Source: Klebsormidium nitens (Eukaryota > Streptophyta > Klebsormidiophyceae > Klebsormidiales > Klebsormidiaceae). Taken from it: 64,000 bases of DNA. Numbering within the stretch: the stretch's first letter is position 1; each line of letters opens with the position of its first letter. Below, piece after piece: positions 1-10,686 of the stretch. The notes beneath the pieces are model-generated. The model saw nothing but the letters and a program-made list of their open reading frames with translations. It did no database searches and was not told the DNA's origin. The position numbers and the translations under genes were made by a program. The stretch is from NCBI GenBank assembly GCA_000708835.1, contig DF237300.1, positions 32,245-96,244 of the forward strand, given 5' to 3'.

Positions 1-486
1 TGACAAGGCAGCCAATTATGGTGAACGCAAAACCCGCCATTTTCACTGGTGTTCTTTCTGCATTGTTGCAGAACAATTGTTGGACAGCCCCTTGCTTGTA
101 GAGTCACCGATGGTTTTGGCCTTCTGGACCCCATCTCCCCCCCGCTCACAAGACAGTCACTTCTGGTTGGTTTGAAGCTCGGGGTCTGTTCAGATGCTTG
201 TAAACATCTAGAATGAATTGGAAAAACCGTTTAAGAAGGGACTGATTGCTTAGTGTATCTGCAGGAGTCCAATCTTTCCTCCACGTGTTGAACCCAGAGC
301 CAGATCAGAAACGATCAGCTCCCTTGAATACACGCTTCTCTCTGTTCTCTGCCATCTCCTTGAGAAACTACTTCCCCTGTGCCTACAACCCTGCAGCTCC
401 TTCAGATGGGCTTAACCAGATTTCCGGACGAGTAGAATCGACCAGAAAAAGTGGAGCAAGTTACGGAATTTCGTCGATACCTGCAG
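1..486 (+). other. Unassigned sequence upstream of first recognisable TFIIF exon
   Basis: I recognise no coding exon here. The first recognisable TFIIF alpha exon opens at 487 after an acceptor, so this stretch is probably intron, possibly with an unrecognised exon. A 'tatctgcaggagt' motif near 255-267 resembles the acceptor context at 480-490 and may be another weak exon-edge echo. The N-terminal exons of the gene are either left of the window or not recognisable. Confidence 0.4.
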
Positions 487-3400
487 GAGTATGCCATTTC
501 CTCTATCCACCACCCGCGCAGCCACTTCATCGCAAAGTACCCCGACGGATCAACGCCACCCCCCCTGAACAACCGCAAGCGCTGGTTCATGCAGCGGGAC
601 GCGCCGGACGGCCGTCCAACCGGGCCCGACGCACGTGAGAAGCTTAAAGGTCTCCGGTGGATAATGGGGGACATGACTGAGAAGAATATCTTTAAAGGTT
701 CCCTGGAGGGCGGTCAGCAGGCCAGCTACATGGCACTCATCATGGCCGACAACAAGCTGACGACCTTCCCAATCTCGTCATGGTACGTGGGGCGATGAGG
801 TTCTGGTTGTGTGCGAATGGATGGGATGTCTACGTGTTCATCTCGCTTGGCTACTGTGTTCATTGGGTTGGAACTGCATACCCTGTGAGTTACAGGTGAT
901 GCATGTCTTATGCCTTAACGAGCTCTTCCATGGAATCTTCAGTTGTCTCTTGAAATTTCTACCAGAATTGGGAAAGCGAAATTCGGAAAGCCTTTTATCC
1001 CGAGTTTGCAGCCGGGCCCCGACTTTCTCGTGAGTTTTCCTGAAATATTGCACGTGATATGTCCCTCACTTCTGGTTTTGAGGACCCGTTCAAGGTTGCC
1101 TGATTTAGGAGAGGCTGTGCATGTGATTCAAGAGCATATCCCGAAGAAGCATTGGAACTACGACTGCAATAGCTGCGCTGACAACGATAGGCGTCAGCTT
1201 CGAGTCATACATGTAGAACTTCTGCAGACTTGAGGATCAGTGTCGTTCAAATTTTGGTTTGTTGCATCAAAGGAGAGTCACAGGAGCAGCTATCCAGGTT
1301 TAATATTGCAGTTACAGTATTGGATGAACGCTTTCCTTGCCCCAGGTACAATTTCCGCCACCAGATCAGCCTCAAGACGCGCACGCTCGAGGAAGCCGAA
1401 GAGCACATGAAGCGGCGCGAGCAAAGCTCCACCACTTACCAGCAATGGATGCTCCGCACCGCCAATTCGGGCACCGGCGCGTTTCCCGTGCAAAACGGGG
1501 GGGGCGCCGGCAGGGGAACGGTGCCGAGGGAAGAGGGGGGGGCGGTGAGCGATGACGACGGACAGGAGGATGCGCGCAGGACACGGCCGGCGAGGCGGGA
1601 CGAGGACGGGGATGAAGAGGCGGGGCGGGTGAGGGGCTTTTTGGTTTGGTTTTCTGGTGACTCAAGCCAGAGCAAGCTAGCTGGATTATTCTTGGAGGAG
1701 TGGGGCCAACCAAAGCGGGGAACCAAGTATCGGGCTGACACCTTAATCATTTGAAGAAGTTTTCTGTTTCCCTTTTTTTAATTCGGCTCTCGACTCGGAT
1801 ATCGTTTCTCCTTTGCTAGATTGCACCTATCAAAGCAGTCTTGATTGGGAAGTGCAGGCAACTTTTTGGCCAATAGAAGCTCTCGACGGACTTGTCTTCG
1901 ATCTCAATCAATGAGAACCCGGTCGCAATCAAGGATCCCCGCTCGCAACCCCATGTCAGCGTCTTCTTTTCCGGCCGTGGTGTCTGAACGGGCCCCAAAG
2001 CTTAGCCTATCCATCCGGAACGTTGGAAGCGCAGCAAAATGAAGCGTTCCATGTTCCAGTCCCTTTAAAACAGGAATAAAAAGCATCTAGATCCGATTGA
2101 TAGAGCGTGAGGGGCTCAAGCCTCTTGTCCGCTCTTATTCTCCTGAGAACTCCAGATTGCAAAGAGACCTACCGCATGGGTAGGTCCTGAATTTCGCTTT
2201 GCTCAAAGGGAGGGAGCGTTAATATGTGGTGAAGATGAAGGTATGAGAAGGTCTGGTCGAAACACGGACTCTGAAGAGGCCCTGTCAGACGGGTGAGTAA
2301 CAGGTGGGAGCTTTGCTTTCGATCCGCAGGGCAAGGACTGGGAGCACGACAGGAGTTTCCCACGAGAACAGTCCCTCGAGCTGCTATTCTCGATACTTTC
2401 TGTCAGAGACAGGAGACCTTCACGCCCTAAGAACGATTTTTGATCTGCTACGTTCAAGACGGGGGCGGTTCTAAATAGTGGTATTTTGAAGAGGCCTCGT
2501 CAGACTGCCGCGAGACGGCGGATAAATTTTTGGTCCTGCGCAGGGTGAGGATTGGGAACACGATAAGGCCTTTTCAGGAAAGCTGTCTTTCGACCTGCTA
2601 GTCGTGATACTTTTTCGAAAGACGGCAAAAGTTTTATGCCATAAGGTCGACCTTCGATCTGCACAATAATTTCGTGCATATGCCTCGTCAGAGCCCAGAG
2701 AAACGGGGAACAATGATCGCGGTTCCTGTGCAGGGCAAGGACTGGGTGCACGTCGAAGCGTAACTTTAAAGGATGCCTTGACAGCAAACAGATTTCCGTA
2801 AGGCCTTGTTCGAAAGGGAAGTAACAGGTGGGAGTTTTGCTTTTCGTTTGCAGGGGGAGGACTGGGAGCACGACGAGGCCTTTTCGGACGACGACGAGGC
2901 GCCTGGGACCGGCGAGCCGGAAGAGCGGGAGGAGCAAGAGCAGGACAAGAAGGCACCGCCACCGAAAGAGATGCAGGTGGGGCACAGCTGCACACTTGCA
3001 ACCAATGTCGTTTCTTTGTATCTATGTTCTCTTGTCATTCTTCTGCAGGACTAGATTGTTGTTTACCTAATCTGGAAGGTTAGATCAAAAAGGCGCCGCC
3101 ACCGTAAGAGATGCAGGTCAGGGTCAATGTCAAGATTTGCAGCCTATGTATGTCCCACAACACGCAGCTGGAGTGGCAGCAGAGCGACGGCGAAGTTTAT
3201 TGCAGATATTAGGGTTGCCGTAGGCAGTGTTCATTGAATGCCTGTTTCGTCGACCAGATTCAATTAGAAATATTTGACTTGGGCGCCGGAGGATCTGGGG
3301 GTAGCGCGGCTGCCGATCGTGAGCCTCTCACGTTCAAGCATTTTATCCAGGTGATTTCGCTGCAGAAGCCAGAAAGACATGTTCAAATCAGTCGCCATGT

Positions 3401-6299
3401 TGCTGTACAAATCGGAGGGAAGCGTAACAGTAGAACGGCTGTTAGTTGTCAGTGTCAAGAGCTTCTTAGGCATCGACTTTTCGTGAAGTTCGCCAAAGAA
3501 GTTACACAGGAGCGTTTGGCTCGGTCGCTGAAACGCAGGAGGAGTCGGAGGGCCATAGCAGCGGCTGTCACGTGTGAGTTTTCGTTTCTAGGCAATTATT
3601 TTATTGGATTCAAAAGATCCTGAACGCGGAAGTTCTGCAGATATGTTCAACTCGGTCGTCGAATTGCAGGAGGAGTTGGAGGGGCAGCGCAGCGACAGCG
3701 AGGGCGAGGGCAGCGGCGAGGGCAAGCAGCTGCAACGGCTGCTCAAAGAGACGGGAGAAGGGGACGACGACGAAGAAGAGGAAGAAGAGGAGGATGAAGA
3801 CGAGGAGGTGGGGCAGCCTTTTCTATTGACATCATCTCCAATTCCTAACCTTGCCGCTCTGTAAAAAATCCAGGTATGGCTCTGATTCAAGCTTTTGTGA
3901 GCGCTCGAAATCCTGAATCTCTGCGTCTTCAGAAGCTTTGGGGCCAAAACACGAGGCGGGGCTTTTGTTATGAAAACTGGTGTCATCAACCGTTCTGCAG
4001 GAGAACGAGGACCTGCTAGAAAAGATCGGCGCGCTCGGCGCGGGAGCGGAATCGCGGCCGGCGCCGAAAGCGCGCGAGGCTTCCGTCGAGCCCGGGGCCG
4101 GAGCGGGCCCCAGCGGACGGCCGGGCACGGCGGGGGGCAAGCGGAAGGATATGGCGGGACCCCCCCAGGCCGCGCAGAAGAAGCAGAAAGTGGAGACGGC
4201 ACCGGTGAGAAACTTTTAGGTGCTGGGCTGTGATGCTGACTGGTATGGCAAGAAGGGGAGGCGTTCGGGAATGGGTTCTGGTTCGTTCTGAATATGTGCC
4301 CGGGGGATGTTCTGTGTTTGGTTGCTTGCTTGTCACCTGCGGTTTGAGAGTTGGTCATGAGGAGTTCGCAAACTTAGAGCTTGGAAAGCAAATGTAAGAT
4401 GAAATTGCATGATCTTGCAGACTGTCTCTTCGCAAGATTCCCCACTGAAATGAACTGTTTGGTACATGCGAAAACAGAATCTGGGGAGGTTGCTGTAGGG
4501 GACTGGGATTGTAGAATTGTCGCTTCAGGTAGTCCCTCATTAGGGGCCTTAGTCACTAAGTAAGATAACCTTTTGGGATGTTGCTGATGTATTACGCTGG
4601 GAACTCTGCTGCTGCCGCCTTGACTCCTGTCGAAACACCCTAAGCTCAACGCCCTCTCTAGCCGTCCCTTCAGCTTCTGATGCCCTGGACCTCCGGTCGC
4701 AATTTCCTCGCGAGAGCAAAGGCAAGCCCGCAGCTGGTCCAACGCGAAAGCAGTTCGTCCCTTAGAGGGACACCAGTCCAACCGCCCTTCCAATCATTCA
4801 TACCTTTTCGCGTATACCAAAGCAGCGCCAACATACCTAGAAGGAACACATTCAGGGACTGTGTTGAGCTTACACCGCCCCCCGATGGCGGTTGGATCCC
4901 CTCTTCCAATCTTGAGAAGAACTGCTCAAATCACGTCTTCGTTGCCCCGCAGAAACCTCCGGTCGCCGCCCCAGCCGGCCCGAGCAAACCGCCGGCGGCC
5001 GCGCCGAAGGCCGCGGAGAAGCCGGCCAACCCGCGCATGCTGACGGTGGAGTTCCTGAAGGAGACGCTGCGGGAGACGGGGCCTATGACGCTGAAAGACT
5101 TGCTGGCGCTGCTCAAGAAGAGGAACTGCAACCCGCAAACCAAAGAGGTGGGCACGTGCTCGAGTTTTTGGTTTCTGGGGTTTTGGGTTTCCAGGGTTTG
5201 GTAGTAGGGTTCTAAATGGAGACGCTGCAAGTGACCGGGCCCACAACGCTGAAGGAGCTGCTGGCACGACTCAAAAAGAGGAAGTGCAACCCGCAGACCA
5301 GAGAGGTGGGCGAAGGGCTTTCATCCTTAATCCACTGTCTTCACTTCCATTTTATCCGAAAATGTCGACTCTGCGCTTTTATGTTGGTCGGGTGCTGGGG
5401 GACAGACGCTGCGGAAGTCCCCTGACGCTGAAGAAGAGGAATTACACCCCGCGGAACAAAGGGGGGGACACATGCTCGATTATCTGAGTTCTGACTTTTC
5501 GGATTTTGGACTTCGATCGGAAATTGGCGTTCTGGAAGGAAAACGCCGTGGGAGATTGGATTCAAGATACTGACGGACCTGCTGGCGCTGCTCAAGAAGA
5601 GGACGTGCAACCCGGAGATCAAGGAGGTGAGCGCGCACGCGACCTTTTGGAGGGTCCATGTTTCCGCGTCCATAACTCGGTTTGAGAACGAAAGGAGGCC
5701 TTGCGGATGATTGGACATTCGAAGCTAGATAACCTCCTGACGGCCTTAGTACGGAGCTGATGGTGGCAGACTGATGATTCGAGGGTCGTCTCTTCATGGC
5801 AAGCTGTTTTTCCTGTCTTAAGCCTTATTCAGAACAAGAGAAAAGGGTTTGAAGTCTGGACGGACTGGCTATCAGTCGTAGATTAGGCGGGGCTCATGTC
5901 AGCGGGGTTTTTGTTAGACTCTCGCCGCCAACCAAGGGGATGTGCGATTTGCAGGGCAAAGACTTGGGTCAAATGAGAAATATATGTTTCTCAAAGCCAA
6001 GCTTCAGCATCTCGTCATTTACATAGACCGTCATTATGGTCATACTGTGTGATTCCACACGGACTCGGCTTACCGTATCAGCTTTCTGGTCTACTTGAAT
6101 CCCCTCATCATTGGAAAGCCGCGCTTAGGAGATTTCCAAACCCTCAAAAGCCCGGCAGTTGTGCACCTTCAGGAAAGATAAACTCAACTAGTCTGAATTC
6201 GTTTTCTTCCAGGAAAAGGACAACCTGCAAGCCGTCATCAAGAAGGCGGTCAGCGTGGAGAAGATCAACGGAGTCAGCATGCTTCGTGCGAAGAACTAA
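487..6299 (+). CDS. TFIIFA: Transcription initiation factor IIF subunit alpha (RAP74-like), 5' partial
   Basis: General RNA polymerase II factor that acts with TFIIF beta in initiation and elongation, in the nucleus. Exons: 487-782, 1346-1628, 2854-2976, 3670-3807, 4001-4204, 4953-5147, 6213-6299. Phases agree throughout and give 441 visible residues. The dimerisation-domain signature is readable across the first junction (FPISSWYNFRHQ, then TRTLEEAEEHMKRRE and YQQWMLRTANSG), as in plant TFIIF alpha. An acidic linker (GEDWEHDEAFSDDDEAPG, then a Glu/Asp run), a basic Lys/Arg and Ala/Pro stretch, and a C-terminal winged helix (about residues 374-441, from MLTVEFLKETL to the stop) follow. The N-terminus (the short zinc-like region of plant homologues) is missing because the 5' end was not found. 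Introns carry decayed copies of three exon edges. The family call is secure; the 5' limit is not. Confidence 0.88.
2264..2790 (+). repeat. Tandem decayed copies of a TFIIF intron-exon junction
   Basis: The end of the intron plus the start of exon 2854-2976 (gcag, then GGGGAGGACTGGGAGCACGA) is echoed at about 2290-2362, 2499-2575 and 2700-2760. Each echo has a recognisable acceptor-like cag followed by degraded GGxxAGGACTGG. Upstream spacer motifs such as 'gaggcc(c/t)tgtcaga' also recur (2275, 2491), so whole units of about 120-220 bp were duplicated, not just the exon. All copies lie upstream of the real acceptor and contain frame-breaking changes. Confidence 0.75.
3085..3570 (+). repeat. Decayed copies of TFIIF exon edges in the next intron
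   Basis: At 3085-3118 there is a degraded copy of the 3' end and donor of exon 2854-2976 (ccgccaccgtaagagatgcag, then gt), with an in-frame stop. At about 3159-3195 and 3529-3570 there are degraded copies of the acceptor and 5' end of the next exon (true copy 3661-3700, aattgcag then GAGGAGTTGGAG). The intron is thus flanked by echoes of both neighbouring exons. Confidence 0.65.
5214..5635 (+). repeat. Three decayed copies of the TFIIF winged-helix exon
   Basis: Exon 4953-5147 encodes the first helices of the winged-helix domain. Its 3' half recurs at 5214-5313, 5398-5475 and 5560-5632. The first copy is still open and reads TLKELLARLKKRKCNPQT against TLKDLLALLKKRNCNPQT in the exon, and it keeps a GT donor context. 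It has no clear acceptor. The second copy is internally deleted. The third reads LTDLLALLKKRTCNPE. The first could still be used as an alternative exon, but the constitutive exon joins in frame to 6213 without it. Confidence 0.8.
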
Positions 6300-7874
6300 T
6301 GCGGGTCCAGGTTCGGATGGTTGGTTTCAACCGTTCGCTAGCAACTTGACCGATTTGCTCCATGGTCGGTGAGAAGCCACCAGAGAAAAGTGCGCCAAAG
6401 CAGAATTCGCAAGGCAACAAAAGGTTGCCAGTGGGGCGGCAAGATGAGGTGGAGGTGCAGTGCGTCGTCTTTGGAAGGCAAGCGCCTCAAGTCGAGCAGG
6501 ATCAAGCACGGAAGATCAATACTGCGTAGTTTGGTGGGGCATTCAAGCGACCAGTGCGGCGGTGACCTTTGTGAATGAGAGTACTGGTTTAAGTCCTTCA
6601 AGAGAAGGTAGCGCCAGGCTGGACATTGACAAACGAGTGCTTTACTTTCTGCTTGAGGGGAAGCTTTGGCTTTCAAACTGAGAGCGAGTAGTGGTACCTA
6701 ACTTCTTGTGCGAAGTGCGAATTGGTGAAGTAAAGAAAATCTGGAGAGGGGATTCGTTGAATGGATGCAAGAGAACCTTTTACAACTGAGGAATGCAAGT
6801 GATCCTTTGTACTGAAAATTTCTCGTGCCGTGACCTGATCGTGCAGTCATGATTGATCATGGAAGTCTGCTACTAACCTGCGAAATCGTGAACACAACCG
6901 GAATGGCTGCCACATGTGTGCTGTGAGGTCGGGAATCGATCCATCGTATTCTATATGCTGACTCTTGTGCGCGCACTCTGCAGATCGCATAACTTGAAAT
7001 CGTGACTGAGTGGACCAATCACATTTATGCACTAAAAAAGATTACCTACTAGATTATATATTTCTGAGATTCTAGCCCGTCTACGACAGATCTGTATCGC
7101 GATATCGATCAGTCAGTGCAGGGAAATATGAAAATATATGTGACCGGGCGCAGAAACTTGCATGCCGTTCCATGATGGGCCTGACTGCATGTCTATATTC
7201 ACGGCGCGAGCTGTACCGCATGCACATGACCCGCATTCGCGTCATGGCCGCACGCAGATTTTTTTTTGGTTTGATTATATACTTATATAAGCAAAAATTG
7301 GTTCAGATCAATCTCCGGCCATTGGAAGCAACTTACTGAGTGCATGTGGCGAGTTACGTCAAGTTTGAAGTGCATCGCGCGTCCGCTTCATTTGAAACGT
7401 CTGTTATGCTCTCGGTCAATCGGGCCTAGCTGCCTCAGACCATGAATTCAGATCGATCCAAAAAAGCCGATAAGAGGAGCTGGAGCTGAGAGTACGCAGG
7501 CCCGCAACGATCCACATGATCTTTGGCGGCATGGTGCACTACCGGTTGGAAACGTCGAATCTCACATGCTGAGCCATATCGTGGTTCTTGATTGGATCAT
7601 GTTGGATCAGGATGCTCAGTTTGCAACGAATCTGAGAGAGCTAGAGATTGTCCTTACCCTGCCCCAGTCTTAATGGAGAGCGTCTTTAACCAAGTAGCCT
7701 GATGTGTATTCGATATCTTGCATATTTGAGCTCGACTTTAACCGTCTCGTTTACGACCTATGTATCTTGATCTACCTACATGCATCTACATTGTCCAGCT
7801 CAACATGAGTCCGCCTGTTTGCTAACACTGGTCTATAGCTATAAAGTCACAACGTCGTTGAAGTTGCAGCAACT
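6300..7874. other. Intergenic region between convergent TFIIF and CENP-V genes
   Basis: 3' flank of TFIIF followed by more AT-rich sequence from about 6700. I see no gene, RNA or repeat structure that I can support. Short open frames here (for example 6338-6676 on the minus strand) show no family resemblance. Confidence 0.5.
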
Positions 7875-9159
7875 TCAATCTTTCGAGAACTTTCTAATAT
7901 CCGAGTTAGCCATGAATTGTTCCCAGTTTTGGCCGTCAGCCTGATGAATGGTCACACTGCGTACTGTACCCGGATCCAAGCAATGCACGGTAACCGCATA
8001 GCCGTCTGGATTCGATCGCGGCACGTAAAAGGAGCAGATCCCGCACACTTTACAAAACAAATGCTGCAGAAAACGGGGAACACGTGGCTGCTGAACGGCT
8101 TGACTAACTTCAAATGCAGACTCCAACAGTTCATGAGAGTGGAGAGTTGAAGGAATGGGTCGTTTGAATACTGCACAGCAACAATTGGTCCAGAGTGAAA
8201 TTCTTGTATGGTAGAATATAAGGAGGTAGGCTGCACCTCACCTTGGCAACTCCTGTGTTGAACTGGTAGTTAGAGAGATACTTTCCACTACCTTTCTGGA
8301 GATGAAATCTTGTGCTAGGCACAATGAAGTGTGTGTTTCTTTTCATCGCACATATTGAGCAGTTGCAGTCCCACACAACCAGGTCTGCTGGTGCATCCAC
8401 CTGTAAGGAGCGAACATGCCAGTCACAGTTTGTAACTCAATTGTGGTTCAGTGTCCTTCTGCAACTAGATGCAACCCATAAAGCAATCTTCATCGCTGAC
8501 AAGTTGATTGCTAAAGACATGGCCGCTGCTTGTGATGATGTCAGGAGAGAATCTGATCAAACCGTGGACACAGAGGCTCTCAAGTGATTAAACAGAGCTG
8601 CAGCAGTGCACCCTGCTAGCTGATTGCTGTCAACCGGCAAAATGAGGGTCAGCTCCGTGATACATTGCAGAAAGTTTTTGCCTGAAAATATCCAATTGTT
8701 GTATTGTGCCTGATCTGGTAGGTCTCTCCAGCTAGACAATGCTCGCTTGTCGCACACAGTTTGCTTGCTCAAGAACAAAGGCAGGAAGAAGCAATGCAAG
8801 CTGGCCAGGACTGGATTGCTCAAGGACGGCGCAGCAACTTTTCGGGCAGAAAGCCAATACAAGCTGGTCTAAAGATAGAGAATTATTTTCCAATGCTGTG
8901 CTAGATGCAACAGTGATTAGCAGGCCCTCTTTGTTGTTGGCCCCGTTATTGTGAAAGCTTGATATCTTGAACAGCAGAAATGTGTCAGAGTATTCGAGTT
9001 TGGTATAGCTTGCAGGAAGTTTAAGTGTCATAAGAGAAGCAAGTGAAGCCCCACTGCACTCACCTCAAAGCGAACGCTACGGCAGTGACAACCGCCAGCA
9101 TGCCTGACAAGCTGGCCTTCTCCCGCCTGCTCACTCGCTGTCTTCAGCTCAACATGCAT
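7875..9159 (-). CDS. CENP-V / GFA-domain zinc-binding protein
   Basis: Three exons: 9064-9159, 8242-8400, 7875-8063, all joining at phase 0, for 147 residues, the usual length of single-domain CENP-V/GFA proteins. The GFA fold binds zinc through paired cysteines. Those seen are HAGGCHC near residue 22 (exon 1), CNCSIC in exon 2 and FCKVCGI at the start of exon 3. The conserved HFIVP and PRSNPDGYAV segments follow. Donors are GTGAG at both introns; acceptors are ttacag and ttctgcag. The start ATG at 9159 opens a 32-residue first exon and is the only nearby in-frame ATG I found. Family members include human CENP-V (centromere/cytoskeleton) and bacterial glutathione-dependent formaldehyde-activating-like proteins. 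The substrate of the short algal and plant forms is not known, so no specific reaction is claimed. Convergent with TFIIF. Confidence 0.88.
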
Positions 9160-10686
9160 TCTCAATGCTGATCAAACAGAAGGCGTTTTCCCAGATTGCT
9201 CAACCAACTCAGGACCCAACTCAAAACCCGTGCTCAGAGTCGCTAGCTTTCGTGCAGCGCTAGGAATTCGAAACAGGGCCAAACTTTCTTTTGTATGATG
9301 GCTCTTTTGAGATCTTGCAAAGACAGCCAGGATTTGAAACCGTAAGTACTTATCGTGCCTCCATTTAAATTTGAAGGTTTTATAGCTGTAATATTAGTCA
9401 AGAAGCGAAGCTTGAGAAGCTTCAGTAATTCATGCGCAGCAGATTGCTTGTCTTGAGCTCACTATAGCCTCCAGTCTACCTACCTACTGTCCAGAGGTCC
9501 AGGTGCTGTCGCCAGAAATAGCTGCCGCGGGTCGCCCTAGCGGTGCCGTCGTTACAAAAGTTGAAGGTCCAATAGACCCCGTAGCTCAAGAAACGGCAGG
9601 TCCTCAAACCGGTCCTCACTTTCCGAGTGACCCGTTACGGCGACCAGTTATCCGACACATCCTAATAGTTCATCGAAAATGCAAGCTCACTGTCGCAAGT
9701 TCCTTGTATCCTCGTCCATTCATCGCCAGGCGCAGGCTGTTTTTGAAAGAAAATCATGGATTCTATCGGCGGCGGCTCAATTCAAGTATCAACATCGCAG
9801 GCCTCTCACAGCGCACGGGTCCAGTATAACCATATTCGATAAGATATTCTTGTCAGACAATCTGGCTTTCACCATCACAAGCCTGCTAGTATGCACACAT
9901 ATTTCAAGAGTTCAGCTTGATCCGTTTATACTCCACAGTGCTCTAGAACTCAAACGATTGTCGCCCTTGAAATCAACCACGCTGCCTGAATACTGTGCAG
10001 ACTTGCTTGACTCTGTCGCATGCATGGCAGAGACAGTGTGTTTCTATGCTGGTCACGTTTGAAACGGCGGTCAAGTATACCGGCACTTCGAGCTGCTTTG
10101 AAGCGAAGTTCGAAGGGATTCTGACAGCGCTTGCAGATGCCACCGACTATAATTGAGCTGATATTCAAGGAATCTGCAGATGGGACTCGAGGTGCTAAGT
10201 GTTAAGATGGACTGAATCGACGAAGTGTGCACGCATCCCACGACACGAGGGACCTTACTTTTCCCTCTGAACGCAGTCTCGTTAACAGAATCACGTAGAA
10301 AACGGTGAAAAATGGGGAATGTTCGACTGAACGGTTGGTTCACTTGCAGAGGTATACTGATTGCATCTCTAGTTTCGTACGATTAACGGGCCTCCAGTTC
10401 GATTCTGAATCTCAACTTCTCGAGACTGAGTTCGCCTCACTTTACACCTTCCTCTCGCCTGTAGGTAATTTTACTTACGATACATCCGTCGGCCGCCTAC
10501 TTATCTAGGAAGCTCCCTCTCAATCTCGAACCGTGTCCTCAAGCTGTGTTTTCCTTCCGTTAGCAGTCCGGTCTTTTCGCATCACACTCCGGCAGAAATG
10601 CTGGTCCTTTCATACTACTGTACGTATTTATCAGTAAGGTCAGTCGGATCTCAAGGGATTTTTCCTGATGGGCATCGACGATTTTG
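9160..10686. other. Intergenic region between CENP-V and Kazal genes
   Basis: Upstream of the minus-strand CENP-V gene and downstream of the minus-strand Kazal gene. Open frames at 9503-9829 and 9679-10062 (+) have no recognisable motifs, no good splice partners and no family resemblance. I see no supported gene. Confidence 0.45.

Noticed and set aside
2471..3001. Long minus-strand frames opposite TFIIF exons (2471-3001, 2500-2985, 3588-4358)
   Set aside because: Low-complexity shadows of GC-rich acidic or basic coding sequence on the plus strand; no domain and no splice structure.
9503..10062. Possible gene between CENP-V and Kazal genes
   Set aside because: Open frames only; no start context, motif or splice partner.
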